Positions 8,423 to 17,265 of a DNA stretch of 64,000 nt are shown in pieces. The stretch is from Sulfurovum sp. UBA5198 (GTDB lineage: Bacteria; Campylobacterota; Campylobacteria; Campylobacterales; Sulfurovaceae): NCBI GenBank assembly GCA_002412865.1, contig DHVW01000012.1, positions 1 to 64,000 of the forward strand, given 5' to 3'. The notes under the pieces were generated by a model. The model was not told where the DNA came from, did no database searches, and worked only from the letters and a program-made list of their open reading frames with translations. The position numbers were made by a program, and so were the translations under genes. Within the stretch, counting starts at the first letter, position 1. The number at the start of each line of letters is the position of its first letter.

Positions 8423-9143
8423 ATATAATCTTATTTAGTAAAAATTGTGCATCAGAGTCAAAAAAGTAGACTATTAGTGTTGCAAGAGCCAAAAATGGAA
8501 CAAATGGCACTCCATTCTCACGCCAAACTAATGTTGGAACAAGTGCTAGAATTGCTGATAAAAATAGAGCTATAAAAAATAGAGGAAATCCTAATAACGC
8601 ACCCATTGTGCCTGCAACAATAATATCAGCACTACCCATAGCTTCTCTACCAGCCAACTTTGATGCAATCCATCCAAGTAAAAATAAGCCACCAGCTGCA
8701 ATACCAGCATTAATTAGTGCATGAAGGAAATCAGGCTGAATCAGTGCAAATACAAGTGCTGTAATGTTAACACTATCGGGTACTGCCATGTAATCAAAAT
8801 CTATCATGCTCAGTGCAAGTAGTGAAGCAAAACTAAAAAATACAAATGGTGCATACCAAGAAAACCCTAATTTTATATAGATAACTACACCAATTAGACC
8901 CGTTAATATCTCTATCATTGGATATCTTATTGAAATTGTTGAACTACAAAATCCACATTTTCCTCTCAGAAAAAGCCATGATAAAACTGGAATATTATGC
9001 CACCATTTCAATGGAGTGGCACATGAACTACAACGAGATGCAGGGAATATTATACTCTCTCCCTTTGGAATACGATATATCACAACATTTAGAAATGAAC
9101 CTATTAACATTGCAAACAAAAACACTAAAGCCATCTCAATCAT
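8415..9143 (-). CDS. pilD: Type IV prepilin leader peptidase / N-methyltransferase
   Basis: A 242-residue bifunctional inner-membrane aspartyl protease of family A24, which cleaves and N-methylates type IV prepilins and type II pseudopilins. The N-terminal methylase part carries two CxxC pairs (SRCSSC and KCGFC). The catalytic aspartates lie in MIDFDYMAVPD near residue 130 and in MGSADIIVAG near 190, where the canonical GxGD reads GSAD. It shares one base with the uppS stop (TAATG) and overlaps the LptF/G gene by 8 bp. No pilin gene is nearby. Confidence 0.93.
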   Translation of the reverse strand: MIEMALVFLFAMLIGSFLNVVIYRIPKGESIIFPASRCSSCATPLKWWHNIPVLSWLFLRGKCGFCSSTISIRYPMIEILTGLIGVVIYIKLGFSWYAPFVFFSFASLLALSMIDFDYMAVPDSVNITALVFALIQPDFLHALINAGIAAGGLFLLGWIASKLAGREAMGSADIIVAGTMGALLGFPLFFIALFLSAILALVPTLVWRENGVPFVPFLALATLIVYFFDSDAQFLLNKIIYG

Positions 9144-9823
9144 TATAGACCTCCAAATCTTCTATTTTGATTTTGATAGTCACTGATTATTCTACTCAGC
9201 TCATTATTGCCAAAATCAGGCCATAGCGTATCAGTAAAAATAAACTCACTATAGCTAAGTTGCCACAACAAGAAATTACTAATTCTTTGTTCGCCACTTG
9301 TTCGTATCATTAGATCAATATCCGTATATGGTGTATCAAGTGCATCTCCAATACTCTGCTCATTAATATCAGTTTTATTCTCAACTAACTTGTTTACAGC
9401 TCTCGTTATCTCATCTCTTCCGCCATAATTTAGTGCTAATATTTGGGTTAATTTACTATTATTTTTTGTGGCTTCTTTTGTGACCTTAATTCTATTAATT
9501 AAACTTTTTGAAAACTTATTAATATCTCCAATAGTATCAAATTTTACATTCTCGTTCATGTAAATTGGCAGTTCGCTTTGCAAATATCTATCTATTAATG
9601 CCATTAGAAATTTAACCTCAGGAGCTGGTCTGTTCCAATTTTCAGTACTAAATGCATAAAGCGTAAGCGTCTCTATGCTCCTATGATTAGCACAATACTC
9701 GGTCACTCTTCTTACGGTTAATGCTCCTGCTTCATGACCTTTAGTTCTGGACAACCCTCGAATAGTAGCCCATCTACCATTACCGTCCATAATAATTGCA
9801 AGATGTTTTAGGCTATTTTTCAT
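9143..9823 (-). CDS. uppS: Undecaprenyl diphosphate synthase
   Basis: A 226-residue cis-prenyltransferase that extends farnesyl diphosphate with isopentenyl units to C55, the carrier lipid for peptidoglycan, O-antigen and N-glycan assembly. The signature HLAIIMDGNGRWA with the catalytic Asp is at residues 7-19, and LMIRTSGEQRISNFLLWQLSYSE near 190 is the C-terminal motif. The gene is 3 bp downstream of coaBC and fused by one base to the prepilin peptidase. Confidence 0.97.
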   Translation of the reverse strand: MKNSLKHLAIIMDGNGRWATIRGLSRTKGHEAGALTVRRVTEYCANHRSIETLTLYAFSTENWNRPAPEVKFLMALIDRYLQSELPIYMNENVKFDTIGDINKFSKSLINRIKVTKEATKNNSKLTQILALNYGGRDEITRAVNKLVENKTDINEQSIGDALDTPYTDIDLMIRTSGEQRISNFLLWQLSYSEFIFTDTLWPDFGNNELSRIISDYQNQNRRFGGL

Positions 9824-9826
9824 TAT

Positions 9827-11080
9827 TTACAGTTGCTCTGCGTTATCTAGTATTTTAAATGCTAAATCCAGCTTATCAAGTTTACCTAAATCTTTTTGCT
9901 CTTTATCTGTAATCCAAGTGATAGAGTTGGTCTGCGTACCAAAATCTTGTGATCCATCTAATAGATTATAACATACAGCGTCTACGCTCTTTTGTTCCAA
10001 AAGTGAAATAGCAGAATTTAAGCCATTGACTCTATTCATTTCAGCTTTAAAAGCTACTGTTTTAATTCCATCTTTATTGATAGTAGCCAGAATATCCGTT
10101 GTTTGTTTAAGCTCAATTGCCCACTTATCACCCAAATCAACTTTTTTTAGTTTTCCAGTTTGGGGGAAAGATGGAGTATAATCAGAAACAGCTGCTGCCA
10201 TAAACAAATAAGGCTCTTTTTGAATCACACCAAGTGCATCTGGATTATTTAGGCTTGGTTTGCTCATAACTCCTTTTTTGGCTACTCTGATACTATCAGT
10301 TACAAATTCCAACATCTCATTAGCACTTTCAACATCAATAGTGTAGATGTTTTGCGGATTATCACTGCTATCTTTTGTGGTAATCAAACACACATCAGCA
10401 CCACGCAAATATAGAGCAGTTGCCATTGCATTTGCCATTTTTCCACTTGAAAAATTACTTATAAATCTTACTTCATCAATCAATTCTCTAGTGCCACCAC
10501 CAGTTACTACAACTCTTCTATTGCTCCAAAATTCATTTCTTAACAATACTCTTGCAGATTCCCAAAAAATCTCACTAGGTTCAGCTAAAGCACCATTCCC
10601 ACTATCACCACAAGCTAAAAGTTTATTTTGAGGCTTCACAAATGTTATATCATTCACGCCTAGCATCTTTATGCTACCTTGCGTGTAGTGATTTTCTAGC
10701 ATTGTAGTATTGGCTGCTGGAGCGATAACAATAGGGGCTTTACAGGCAAGTGCTACCTGAGTTAAAAGCGTATCAGCTATACCTTTACTAAGCTTATTAA
10801 TTGTGTTTGCAGTTGCTGGTGCAATCACGAAAATATCACACTCTTTACTAATATCAATATGGTTTAAACTACTTCCCCAGCTCTCTGTTGCATTAGTCAA
10901 TACACTGTTTTTTGTTAAAGCCTCAAAAGTTAGTGGAGAAATAAATCTAGTAGCAGATTCACTCATAACAACTCGCACGGTTGCTCCAGCCTTGACAAAT
11001 AATCTTGCTAAGTCACATGCTTTATAGGCTGATATACTACCTGTAACGCCTAGTAATATTCTTTTGTTTTGAAGTAGCAT
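9827..11080 (-). CDS. coaBC: Bifunctional phosphopantothenoylcysteine decarboxylase / synthetase
   Basis: A 417-residue CoaBC. The N-terminal flavoprotein half (CoaC, residues 1-180) has GVTGSISAYKACDLARLF and the catalytic histidine in SLNHIDISKECD. The C-terminal half (CoaB, residues 185-417) begins VVVTGGGTRELIDEVRFISNFSSG and joins cysteine to 4'-phosphopantothenate using CTP; the first half then decarboxylates it. Both steps belong to CoA synthesis. It is the upstream partner of uppS. Confidence 0.97.
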   Translation of the reverse strand: MLLQNKRILLGVTGSISAYKACDLARLFVKAGATVRVVMSESATRFISPLTFEALTKNSVLTNATESWGSSLNHIDISKECDIFVIAPATANTINKLSKGIADTLLTQVALACKAPIVIAPAANTTMLENHYTQGSIKMLGVNDITFVKPQNKLLACGDSGNGALAEPSEIFWESARVLLRNEFWSNRRVVVTGGGTRELIDEVRFISNFSSGKMANAMATALYLRGADVCLITTKDSSDNPQNIYTIDVESANEMLEFVTDSIRVAKKGVMSKPSLNNPDALGVIQKEPYLFMAAAVSDYTPSFPQTGKLKKVDLGDKWAIELKQTTDILATINKDGIKTVAFKAEMNRVNGLNSAISLLEQKSVDAVCYNLLDGSQDFGTQTNSITWITDKEQKDLGKLDKLDLAFKILDNAEQL

Positions 11081-11145
11081 TTTACATTCCTTTGATTATT
11101 GTTATTTTATCCAAAAGTTGCTGATTGTATAACGACTTAATCTAT

Positions 11146-12105
11146 TTAGAACTCAAAACCAGCTACTTTAAATCTACTCTTAAGATATGCAACTATCTCG
11201 TTTTTAGGTACTCCACACCAAGCTGGAGCCAAAAGCATATCATCATTAATTCCTGCTGTCATTCTTTGGATTGAAATATGTGGTGGCTTTAGCTTAATAG
11301 CCTCTATAAGCACATCTACATATTGCTCTTTTGTTATTGGCGTGAATTCTCCAGCTTTATACTCAATGGCTAGCATTGTATTTTCAACTACATAAAGTGA
11401 ATGATATTTGATACTATCTATCCCCCAACTATAAACCTCAGTTGCAGTTTTTAACATCATTTCAGGAGTCTCGTCTGGCAGACCGAAAATTAGATGAGCA
11501 CAGACATTAAGTCCTCTTTTTTTTGCCTCCAATATCGCTTCTTTGGCATTAGCAGCATCATGACCACGATTTATCCTCTCTAATGTTACATCAAAGATAG
11601 ACTGCACGCCATACTCTATCCATATCTCTTTAGTTTTGGAAAGTTCAGCTAAATAATCCAGCACTTCATTTGTAACACTATCACTTCTGGTGCCAATACT
11701 AAGCCCAACTACATCAGGATAACTTAGAGCTGTATCGTATAATATCTTCAGTGTTTCAAATGGTGCATATGTGTTTGTAAATGCTTGAAAATATACTAGA
11801 AATTTCTTGCTTCCTTGTTTTTTTAAAGAAGCCATAGTATTTCTTATCTGCTCATCAAGCTCTTTAAGCTGTTTATCTAAAAGTGGATTTGTTTTGCTTT
11901 GTAAATTTAAAAATATTTTGTTATTTTCCTTGCCAAGATTGGGACTAAAAGAATCATTAAGACAAAATGTACACCCACCTTTAGCAACAGTTCCATCAAT
12001 ATTAGGACAAGTAAATCCACTAAGTCCAACTGGTAGCTTTGATACTTTAAGACCAAATTTACGCTTTAAATATCTACCAAATGTTGGCAATAGTGCATTC
12101 TTCAC
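11146..12105 (-). CDS. TIGR01212-type radical SAM protein (YhcC-like)
   Basis: A 319-residue radical SAM protein of the YhcC family. The cluster motif here is spread as CPNIDGTVAKGGCTFC near residues 33-48, the long first spacing that marks this family rather than the compact CxxxCxxC. SIGTRSDSVTNEVLDYL and EYGVQSIFDVTLERINRGHD are the SAM-binding strands. The start is GTG at 12105, 3 bp after the purF stop. The substrate is unknown for the whole family. Confidence 0.9.
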   Translation of the reverse strand: MKNALLPTFGRYLKRKFGLKVSKLPVGLSGFTCPNIDGTVAKGGCTFCLNDSFSPNLGKENNKIFLNLQSKTNPLLDKQLKELDEQIRNTMASLKKQGSKKFLVYFQAFTNTYAPFETLKILYDTALSYPDVVGLSIGTRSDSVTNEVLDYLAELSKTKEIWIEYGVQSIFDVTLERINRGHDAANAKEAILEAKKRGLNVCAHLIFGLPDETPEMMLKTATEVYSWGIDSIKYHSLYVVENTMLAIEYKAGEFTPITKEQYVDVLIEAIKLKPPHISIQRMTAGINDDMLLAPAWCGVPKNEIVAYLKSRFKVAGFEF

Positions 12106-12108
12106 TTA

Positions 12109-13482
12109 TTATATATCCATATCATTACAGCTAGGACTTGAAGCACTACCACCAGCGAAATATATTCCATCAAAACTAACTGTAGAATATTTTCGTTCAC
12201 TTCCAAGCGACTCTTTAAGTCCTTCAAGAGACAAAAATCCTAGACTATCAGCTCCTATTAGATTCGCTATTTCGCTTGGAGTGTGTTTTGCTGATATTAG
12301 TTCATCTTTAGTTGGGGTATCTATACCATATCTACAAGGATATTTAATCTCAGGAGCTGCTATACGCATATGTACTTCACTTGCACCAGCATCTTTTAGC
12401 ATTCTTACTATCTGCTTCGAAGTTGTACCCCTCACAAGCGAATCATCAATAATCGCTATTCTCTTACCCTTAATAAGTGACGCTATTGGTGAGAGTTTAA
12501 GTTTAACTTTAAGGTCTCTTATTTCTTGCGTTGGTTCAATAAAAGTTCTACCCACATAGTGATTTCGTACAATTGCCATCTCAAATGGTACGCCAAGTCC
12601 CTCTGCAAAACCTCTCGCAGCTGCCACACCACTATCTGGAACTGGAAGCACTAAATCAACATCACATGGTTGTTCCTTTGCTAATCTTTTACCCATCAGA
12701 AGCCTTGATTCATATACATTTGTACCATCTATTATAGAATCTGGTCGTGCAAAATATATATATTCAAACGCACAAGGATGAAAATCTGGCTCAAAAACTT
12801 GTTCACTTATAGGCTCACTATCCTCTTCGAATATCAACATCTCACCAGGTTTTACATCACGCACAAACTTTGCACCCACAAGGTCAAAAGCACAAGTCTC
12901 ACTAGCTACCATCCAGCCACCATCTGGTAATCTACCAAGGCTAAGCGGTCTTATGCCAAACCTGTCTCTAATAACAAACATTTTTGAACGACTTTGAATT
13001 GCAAGACAATATGCACCTTCTATTTTAGTTAGCATATCTTTTATTCTATCTACTAATGTATCTTTTTGACTTTTAGCTATTAAATGAACTATATTTTCAG
13101 TATCCATACCGCTTTGAAATATTGCACCCTTATTTATAAGCTCATTTCTTACTTCATATTTATTTACCAAATTTCCATTATGGGCTACAGATATTTCTCC
13201 CAATTTGTATTTAGCAAAAACTGGTTGTGCATCAAATTTTGATTCATTACCAGCAGTTGAATATCTATTGTGACCAATCGCACATGTACCACTAAGTTCA
13301 CTTAATGTAGCTTCGTCAAAAATATCAGCAACCAAGCCTCGTTTTTTTACAAGATGGATTTTATCTCCTTCTGAACTACTAATACCACTTGACTCTTGAC
13401 CTCTGTGTTGCATTGCAAAAAGGGCATAATATGCACTTTTTGAAGCATTTTTAGATCCATAAATTCCAACAATAGCACACAT
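12109..13482 (-). CDS. purF: Amidophosphoribosyltransferase
   Basis: A 457-residue PurF that transfers the glutamine amide nitrogen to PRPP, the first committed step of purine synthesis. Cys2 (MCAIVGIYG) is the N-terminal nucleophile, so no propeptide is present. GHNRYSTAG near residue 70 belongs to the glutaminase domain and the PRPP-binding motif KRIAIIDDSLVRGTTSKQ lies near residue 345. It follows dapB by 3 bp. A second purine gene, purD, is at 52.3 kb. Confidence 0.98.
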   Translation of the reverse strand: MCAIVGIYGSKNASKSAYYALFAMQHRGQESSGISSSEGDKIHLVKKRGLVADIFDEATLSELSGTCAIGHNRYSTAGNESKFDAQPVFAKYKLGEISVAHNGNLVNKYEVRNELINKGAIFQSGMDTENIVHLIAKSQKDTLVDRIKDMLTKIEGAYCLAIQSRSKMFVIRDRFGIRPLSLGRLPDGGWMVASETCAFDLVGAKFVRDVKPGEMLIFEEDSEPISEQVFEPDFHPCAFEYIYFARPDSIIDGTNVYESRLLMGKRLAKEQPCDVDLVLPVPDSGVAAARGFAEGLGVPFEMAIVRNHYVGRTFIEPTQEIRDLKVKLKLSPIASLIKGKRIAIIDDSLVRGTTSKQIVRMLKDAGASEVHMRIAAPEIKYPCRYGIDTPTKDELISAKHTPSEIANLIGADSLGFLSLEGLKESLGSERKYSTVSFDGIYFAGGSASSPSCNDMDI

Positions 13483-13485
13483 AAT

Positions 13486-14259
13486 TTAAACCTCCAATCC
13501 AAGAGCATCATTGATGCTGTACATTCCATTCTCTTTGCCAATTAGCCATTTTGCTGCCCTGATTGAACCTTTTGAAAATGTCTCTCTACTTGTTGCTGTG
13601 TGATTAAGCTCTAAGTATTCACCATCATTATAAAATCCTACCGTATGCCTACCTACTATGTCGCCACCTCTTAGGCTCATCACTCCAATTTCATCTTTAC
13701 TTCTTGCACCAATCACGCCATCTCGACCACTAACACGAACCTTATCTAGATCAACATCTCTGCCTTTTGCAGCAAACTCAGCCAAAGTAAGAGCAGTGCC
13801 ACTAGGAGCATCTACTTTGTGCCTATGATGTTGCTCTACTATCTCTATATCAAAATCTTTTAGCGTAGCGGCCACTTTTTCTACTAAAGTTTTTAATAGT
13901 GCCACACCAACTGACATATTTGTAGCGTATAGTACAGGCATAAGCTCGCTAGCTTGTTTTAATAGATTTTGCTGATGTGCATCCAGTCCAGTCGTAGCAA
14001 TCACAAGTGGTTTTGGATTTTTAATAGCCTCTTCACAGAGTTGTGCTGTTGCCTCAGGAGCCGAAAAATCTATGATGACATCTGAAATATTTAGAAGTTC
14101 ACTCATGCTGTTTGTGACAACTATATCTTTTTGCACATCAAAATTAAGTTCTTCAAAAACATGAATTGCTGAGCATATTATATCATTATCATCTTCTATA
14201 TTTGAGAGTAATAATCTTCCAACTCTACCAGTACTACCAACTATTCCTACTTTTATCAT
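13486..14259 (-). CDS. dapB: 4-hydroxy-tetrahydrodipicolinate reductase
   Basis: A 257-residue DapB of the lysine/diaminopimelate pathway. The NAD(P)-binding motif VGIVGSTGRVGRLLL is at residues 3-17, and the catalytic EQHHRHKVDAPSGTAL lies near residue 150. I take the ATG at 14259 as start, because it forms a TAATG overlap with trxB and begins directly with the Rossmann strand; a longer in-frame extension to 14325 only reads trxB in another frame. It lies between trxB and purF. Confidence 0.97.
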   Translation of the reverse strand: MIKVGIVGSTGRVGRLLLSNIEDDNDIICSAIHVFEELNFDVQKDIVVTNSMSELLNISDVIIDFSAPEATAQLCEEAIKNPKPLVIATTGLDAHQQNLLKQASELMPVLYATNMSVGVALLKTLVEKVAATLKDFDIEIVEQHHRHKVDAPSGTALTLAEFAAKGRDVDLDKVRVSGRDGVIGARSKDEIGVMSLRGGDIVGRHTVGFYNDGEYLELNHTATSRETFSKGSIRAAKWLIGKENGMYSINDALGLEV

Positions 14260-15200
14260 TATGACCTTTCTTGTAAATATGAAATTACTTCTAATGCAGC
14301 AACTGCACCATCTCCTGCTGCACAAACTACCTGTTTTGGTGCATCAACACGAATATCACCAGCAACAAACAGTCCTTCTAGACTAGTATGCATTCTTAGA
14401 TTGACAATAATCTGTCCATTTGCATTTACTTCACAAATAAACTCTCCATTATCTGATTTCAAAACACTATTATTAACATTATGTCCCACAAATACAAATA
14501 CGCCTGTTAAATCCAGTTTTATTTTTGAACCATCATTCATGCCCAAATGTACGCCATTAACACCCATATTATCACCAACAACTTCATCAATTACAGCATT
14601 CGTGATTATCTCTATATTCTCTTTTTTTTGTACTCTCTCTACTGTCGAAGGAGCTGCTCTAAATGTATCTTTACGGTGAACGATATATACTTTTGAACAT
14701 ATATTTGATAGATAAAAAGCCTCTTCAAGTGCTGTATCTCCACCGCCCAATACTACAACTTCACGATTTTTATAAAAAAATCCATCACAAGTCGCACAAG
14801 TACTCACGCCTTTGCCGAAAAACTCATCTTCACCTTTAAATCCTGCTCTTTTTGGTGTACTGCCTGTGCATACTATAACGGTTTTGGCTTCCACTGGTTC
14901 TTTGCCTGCAAGTGAAATTTGAAAATTCTCACCAACTTTGAAGACGCTAGTCACCTCTTCCATTTGATGTTTCATACCAAAATGAAAACACTGCTTTTGC
15001 CATGTGTCCATAAAATCCATACCGCTTTTTGTATGATCAAAAAATCCAGGATAATTTTCTATTTCACTACTTTGTGTAATTTGCCCACCAGGCATGCCTT
15101 TTTCAAAAAGTGAAACATTATTTAATCCACCTCTAGAAGCATATAATCCAGCTGTTAATCCAGCAGGTCCTCCGCCAATAATAGCACAATCAAGTATCAT
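14259..15200 (-). CDS. trxB: Thioredoxin-disulfide reductase
   Basis: A 313-residue low-molecular-weight TrxB that passes NADPH electrons through FAD and a redox disulfide to thioredoxin. DCAIIGGGPAGLTAGLYAS at the N-terminus binds FAD, CATCDGF near residue 135 is the active-site CxxC, and VVVLGGGDTALEEAFYL binds NADPH. TrxA is encoded 131 bp upstream on the same strand with its own ribosome binding site. The stop shares one base with the dapB start. Confidence 0.98.
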   Translation of the reverse strand: MILDCAIIGGGPAGLTAGLYASRGGLNNVSLFEKGMPGGQITQSSEIENYPGFFDHTKSGMDFMDTWQKQCFHFGMKHQMEEVTSVFKVGENFQISLAGKEPVEAKTVIVCTGSTPKRAGFKGEDEFFGKGVSTCATCDGFFYKNREVVVLGGGDTALEEAFYLSNICSKVYIVHRKDTFRAAPSTVERVQKKENIEIITNAVIDEVVGDNMGVNGVHLGMNDGSKIKLDLTGVFVFVGHNVNNSVLKSDNGEFICEVNANGQIIVNLRMHTSLEGLFVAGDIRVDAPKQVVCAAGDGAVAALEVISYLQERS

Positions 15201-15331
15201 TTTTTATCCTTTATTAATATACAATATCATACCAATTATAAAAATATGATTAGAGAATTATTAGTGAAGTGAATTTTACCCAAAAAGAGGTAAGAAGTAG
15301 CAATATCAAGAGCATAAAGCCCTTAATATGA

Positions 15332-15649
15332 CTATAGAAGTGAGTTTATTTTTTGAGCAAAAGCATCTTTAGATGCAGCTCCAACCATTTGGTCAACCAT
15401 CTCACCATTTTTAAAGAAGAGAATAGTTGGTATAGATCTAATGCCAAATTTTACAGCAATATCTTGCTCGTCATCTGTATTTACTTTACATATATTTGCT
15501 TTGCCTTCAAAATCAACTGCAAGCTCTTCGATTACAGGAGCTATCATACGACAAGGTCCACACCATGGAGCCCAAAAGTCTACCATTGTTACGCCCTCTT
15601 TAATTGTTGCTTCAAAATTTCCATTGTTTAATTCAATATATTTTGCCAT
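15332..15649 (-). CDS. trxA: Thioredoxin
   Basis: A 105-residue classical thioredoxin, full length, cytoplasmic, with the active site FWAPWCGPCRM at residues 25-35 and the cis-proline loop RSIPTILFF near residue 72. It reduces ribonucleotide reductase, methionine sulfoxide reductase and others. It is just upstream of trxB on the same strand. Confidence 0.98.
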   Translation of the reverse strand: MAKYIELNNGNFEATIKEGVTMVDFWAPWCGPCRMIAPVIEELAVDFEGKANICKVNTDDEQDIAVKFGIRSIPTILFFKNGEMVDQMVGAASKDAFAQKINSLL

Positions 15650-15739
15650 ATTTTAATCCTTTTAATATTGTTATTGTTGAGTATATACTCCATAGCGTTA
15701 ATTCTTGCTTCAACGACTAATGACACTTTATCAAATCAT

Positions 15740-16096
15740 TTAACTTTTGTCAATAGCAACAAATGTTATTTCATAAACACCTTCATCAAATCCAGCCAAA
15801 ACTTCATCATCGCCATACTCTATGATTGGTCTTTTCATTAAACTATTATTTTCACTCATAAATTTAACTTTAGCAGCGTCATCAAGCGTCATCTCCCCAA
15901 GTCCGAGCTTTTTATATGTAGTCCCTTTTTTGTTTAGCAATTTATCCATCCCAATCTTATTTGCCCATATGCTTATTTTATCAACATTGATTGGTGTTTT
16001 TTTAAAATCTACAAACTCATATTCAATCCCCTCGCACTCCATAAAAACCATAGCTTTTTTTACACTTCCACAATTTTTTATTCCATATATTTTCAT
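15740..16096 (-). CDS. ArsC/Spx-family protein (YffB-like)
   Basis: A 118-residue thioredoxin-fold protein of the ArsC/Spx/MgsR group. KIYGIKNCGSVKKAM places a single conserved cysteine (C9) at the active site, and RPIIEYGDDEVLAGFDEGVYE is the C-terminal family signature. It lacks the second cysteine of Spx (CxxC), which favours a YffB-like reductase over an RNA-polymerase regulator. Its start overlaps the upstream dioxygenase stop by 4 bp (ATGA). Confidence 0.85.
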   Translation of the reverse strand: MKIYGIKNCGSVKKAMVFMECEGIEYEFVDFKKTPINVDKISIWANKIGMDKLLNKKGTTYKKLGLGEMTLDDAAKVKFMSENNSLMKRPIIEYGDDEVLAGFDEGVYEITFVAIDKS

Positions 16097-16884
16097 TCAA
16101 TACTCCCTAATTTTATCTCTTTATATGCCGCAGAACGACTTTTCTCTTCTACTTTTGTTTTTTCACCTTTTACTGTATATACAAATGCAATTTTTGGCTC
16201 ATTCGTCTCATTTTTATTTGCTCTATGCATCAAAAGAGAATGAAATATGACCACATCACCTTGATTTAATACTGTTGATACTTTTGAATTAATAAGATTT
16301 TTATTTTGCTCTATATCTTCTCTTAGATACTCTTTTTCATCAAACTGACTTGCTTCAAAACTCATTGTATGGCTTTTTGGAATAAACTCCAGCACTCCAT
16401 TCTCACCATATTCTTCACCAAGTGCTAGCCAAACGCTAACTAGATTATTGTTACTATAATGCCAGTATCTTCTATCTTGATGCCATCTTGTTTGCGTACT
16501 TACAAGAGGCATTTTGGTCATGATTGAGTTATGATGAGCAAGTGTTAAAACTACTCTGTCGTTTAAAATTTGTTCTAAAATGGGACGAATTTTCTCATTT
16601 TCCATCCACTCTTTAAAAGCCTCATCCCTCTCATAAACCTGCCTAAGTCTTCGTACTGGTGCTAAAACCTCATCAGTAGTGCTACTGTAGTCTATTTCAT
16701 CGCTTCTATACTCTTTTGATTTACAATCATAACCTATCTCGGTTTCTATTGGCTCTATTCGCAGAGCCAAATGTTTCTTGGCAATATTTAATATTCTATC
16801 ACATTGTTCTTTTGATGCAAAGTTTCTCAAAATTATAAAGCCATTATCATTAAATGATTTTAGTTCACTATCGTTTAATTTCAT
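16093..16884 (-). CDS. Phytanoyl-CoA dioxygenase (PhyH) family protein
   Basis: A 263-residue Fe(II)/2-oxoglutarate-dependent oxygenase. The metal-binding HxD is in TRWHQDRRYW near residue 138, the distal histidine in SLLMHRANKN near 218, and an arginine or lysine for 2-oxoglutarate follows in this region. ENGVLEFIPKSH is the usual strand before the turn. Relatives hydroxylate fatty acyl-CoA, ectoine or small metabolites; the substrate cannot be told here. It is coupled by a 4-bp overlap to the ArsC-like gene. Confidence 0.85.
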   Translation of the reverse strand: MKLNDSELKSFNDNGFIILRNFASKEQCDRILNIAKKHLALRIEPIETEIGYDCKSKEYRSDEIDYSSTTDEVLAPVRRLRQVYERDEAFKEWMENEKIRPILEQILNDRVVLTLAHHNSIMTKMPLVSTQTRWHQDRRYWHYSNNNLVSVWLALGEEYGENGVLEFIPKSHTMSFEASQFDEKEYLREDIEQNKNLINSKVSTVLNQGDVVIFHSLLMHRANKNETNEPKIAFVYTVKGEKTKVEEKSRSAAYKEIKLGSIE

Positions 16885-16929
16885 CTACTCTCTTTTGTCT
16901 AATAATATCACATTATAGCAAATCAAAAC

Positions 16930-17265
16930 TCAAAGTGTAACATTCTCTATAAACTCGATATCTTCGCCCCTAATAATCATAGCGTCAATACTAAAAGCCA
17001 TATTTAGTTTTCGCTCTTTCATGAAATAGTACGCAGAATTTATAACTTTTCTTAGCTTCCCTTTTGTAACATTATAGATAGGATCAAAATCGGCAAACGC
17101 TGACTTAACCTCTATAAAATGCAAGACACTCTCTTTACTAGCAATAATATCTATCTCACCTAATTTTCTAGCATAATAATTTCGCTCTATAATAAGAAAA
17201 CCTATATCCTCTAGATAGCTAGTTGCCCTGCTTTCATTATATCCACCTTTTGAGGTTGTACTCAC
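16930..17265 (-). CDS. UPF0102 protein YraN (endonuclease-like)
   Basis: A 111-residue YraN protein with the restriction-endonuclease-like fold. ARKLGEIDIIASKESVLHFIEVKS near residues 30-55 carries the E-x-D...E-x-K catalytic pattern. Its role is poorly known; a link to Holliday junction or DNA-end processing has been suggested for the family. It shares one base with the stop of the upstream molybdoenzyme gene. Confidence 0.88.
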   Translation of the reverse strand: MSTTSKGGYNESRATSYLEDIGFLIIERNYYARKLGEIDIIASKESVLHFIEVKSAFADFDPIYNVTKGKLRKVINSAYYFMKERKLNMAFSIDAMIIRGEDIEFIENVTL